Below are positions 4,984-6,009 of a DNA stretch of 6,009 nt, piece after piece; position 1 is the stretch's first letter; the number at the start of each line of letters is the position of its first letter. A program made the position numbers and the translations under genes. Below the pieces are notes generated by a model. It worked only from the letters and a program-made list of their open reading frames with translations, ran no database searches and had not been told where the DNA came from. Source of the DNA: Lactobacillales bacterium (lineage in GTDB: Bacteria; Bacillota; Bacilli; Lactobacillales; Vagococcaceae); contig JAATEZ010000450.1 of assembly GCA_015655485.1 (NCBI GenBank), positions 1 through 6,009 on the forward strand, in the 5' to 3' direction.

Positions 4984-6003
4984 TTAATACTCGACTTTTC
5001 TGTAATAACGGCGGATATCTAAATCATGTCCAGTATATTTTTCGAAATGTTCTGCCAGGCGATCCACCAGTATCGTTGAAATAATACAAGGAGCCATAAT
5101 CCAGCGGAATTTATCATCAATATTTTCTAATATAAAATCCTTAGAATCAATAACAACTAAATTATCCGTAACATTTTTCGCAAAATTTTCTACTCGTTCA
5201 TCTAATTTTCGCCCTTTCCCTTCTCCTTTGATCAAAAATAAGGGAACTGTCTCATCCAATAGCTCTAAAGTCCCGTGGAAAAATTCTGCTGAAGTGACTG
5301 ATTTTGTTCTTTGCCATTGCATTTCCTCAAGGATACACATAGAAAACAGATAAACTTCTCCCCACATTTCGGAACCGCCGACCCATAGCTGATAAGGAAC
5401 ATCATGATATTTTTTAGCGATCTCATTTGCTCTAGGCTCGAATTTTTGCTTTGCTTTTAATAAATTATCCGGCAATTTTTCAAGTTGTTCTGCAAATTCT
5501 TCATAATCTTTAAAATCTCCATGCAAATTTAATAACTTGAAATATAGCCAGAATAACATCATATACTCATATTCCACACCATTTTCGTGCCGCATTGGTA
5601 TAAACCATGTGGATAGTTTTCCAACTGGCGAGTCTTCATTTTTTGTTATTCCTACAATACGTACATTTTGTGCATGCGCCCAATTGATCAAATCGACAGT
5701 TTCTTTTGTGTCTCCTGATTTTGACATCGTAATGATGACCGAGTCTTTAGAAATATTCTTATTTCCTTTGGTCACTAGTTCTGCAGCCTGTTCTAGATGA
5801 ACAGAAATATTACTTAGCTCTTTTGACATTTCAGCCAGACTGATCATTGGAGCTAAGCTGCCGCCAACACTGGAAAAAAAGATATTCGAATATCCTTGAT
5901 TATGAATCTCTTCCGCGACTTTTTCAGCGATGGGCCTCGCTTGAATGATCACTTCCTTGCTATTTGAATATTCCTTCTCATCAAAATTCAATAATTTTGC
6001 CAT
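4984..6003 (-). CDS. SIS-domain sugar isomerase, FrlB/GfrF/FraB-like phospho-Amadori deglycase
   Basis: A complete 339-residue cytoplasmic protein with two SIS domains. The first has SSVGGS at 44-49 and the phosphosugar-binding MSKSGDTKETV at 93-103; the second spans roughly 200-320. Length (E. coli FrlB is 340), architecture and the C-terminal DIRRYYRKVEY (DERRYY..VEY in FrlB) place it with fructoselysine-6-phosphate deglycase and relatives. Glu227 in EEMQW and His243 in SAEFFHG keep the 16-residue spacing of the catalytic Glu214/His230 pair of Salmonella FraB. The expected reaction releases a hexose 6-phosphate and a free amino acid from a 6-phosphorylated glycated amine; glucoselysine-6-phosphate deglycase (GfrF) was described in Enterococcus faecium. 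The exact substrate is not readable. Such genes usually lie next to a mannose-type PTS, which would be beyond the right edge. ATG is 6 bases from the edge, so its ribosome binding site is not visible. Confidence 0.88.
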   Translation of the reverse strand: MAKLLNFDEKEYSNSKEVIIQARPIAEKVAEEIHNQGYSNIFFSSVGGSLAPMISLAEMSKELSNISVHLEQAAELVTKGNKNISKDSVIITMSKSGDTKETVDLINWAHAQNVRIVGITKNEDSPVGKLSTWFIPMRHENGVEYEYMMLFWLYFKLLNLHGDFKDYEEFAEQLEKLPDNLLKAKQKFEPRANEIAKKYHDVPYQLWVGGSEMWGEVYLFSMCILEEMQWQRTKSVTSAEFFHGTLELLDETVPLFLIKGEGKGRKLDERVENFAKNVTDNLVVIDSKDFILENIDDKFRWIMAPCIISTILVDRLAEHFEKYTGHDLDIRRYYRKVEY

Positions 6004-6009
6004 TTTAAC

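Overview
The window looks like a chromosomal accessory-metabolism region of a low-GC Gram-positive bacterium, most likely a lactic acid bacterium close to Enterococcus. I infer this from the AT-rich sequence, the strong AGGAGG-type ribosome binding sites, and the gene families present: a DeoR-type sugar repressor, an HxlR-type regulator and a FrlB-like SIS deglycase. The genus call is an inference and was not tested by any search.

Positions 1-1507 are the divergent control end of a deoxy-sugar catabolic locus. On the minus strand lie a class II (FucA-type) sugar-phosphate aldolase and, 11 bases downstream of it, the first 203 codons of a rhamnulokinase-family FGGY kinase that runs off the left edge. 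On the plus strand, facing away, is a DeoR/GlpR-type repressor (1508-2275). Kinase plus aldolase would phosphorylate a ketulose (L-rhamnulose or L-fuculose) and split the phosphate into dihydroxyacetone phosphate and L-lactaldehyde. The isomerase and transporter must lie outside the window. A duplicated 10-base unit sits just upstream of the repressor gene and may be its operator.

Positions 2276-2644 hold no conventional gene. They contain a strong, nearly symmetrical terminator hairpin with T-runs on both strands, several other inverted repeats, and stretches that read like protein on the minus strand. I suspect a dispersed intergenic repeat element.

Positions 2645-4772 form a compact redox unit. 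A minus-strand HxlR regulator with a single cysteine near its N-terminus diverges from a two-gene plus-strand operon: a luciferase-like flavin-dependent oxidoreductase (LLM class) and an NAD(P)H-dependent FMN reductase that could supply its reduced flavin. The 126-base intergenic region is full of AGTA/TACT half-sites, the pattern expected for HxlR regulators of the YodB type. The substrate is unknown.

Positions 4773-6009 contain a large hairpin without a normal U-tract and then a complete minus-strand SIS-domain protein. Its similarity to FrlB/FraB/GfrF marks it as a probable deglycase of 6-phosphorylated Amadori (glycated amine) compounds. Its promoter and ribosome binding site are beyond the right edge.
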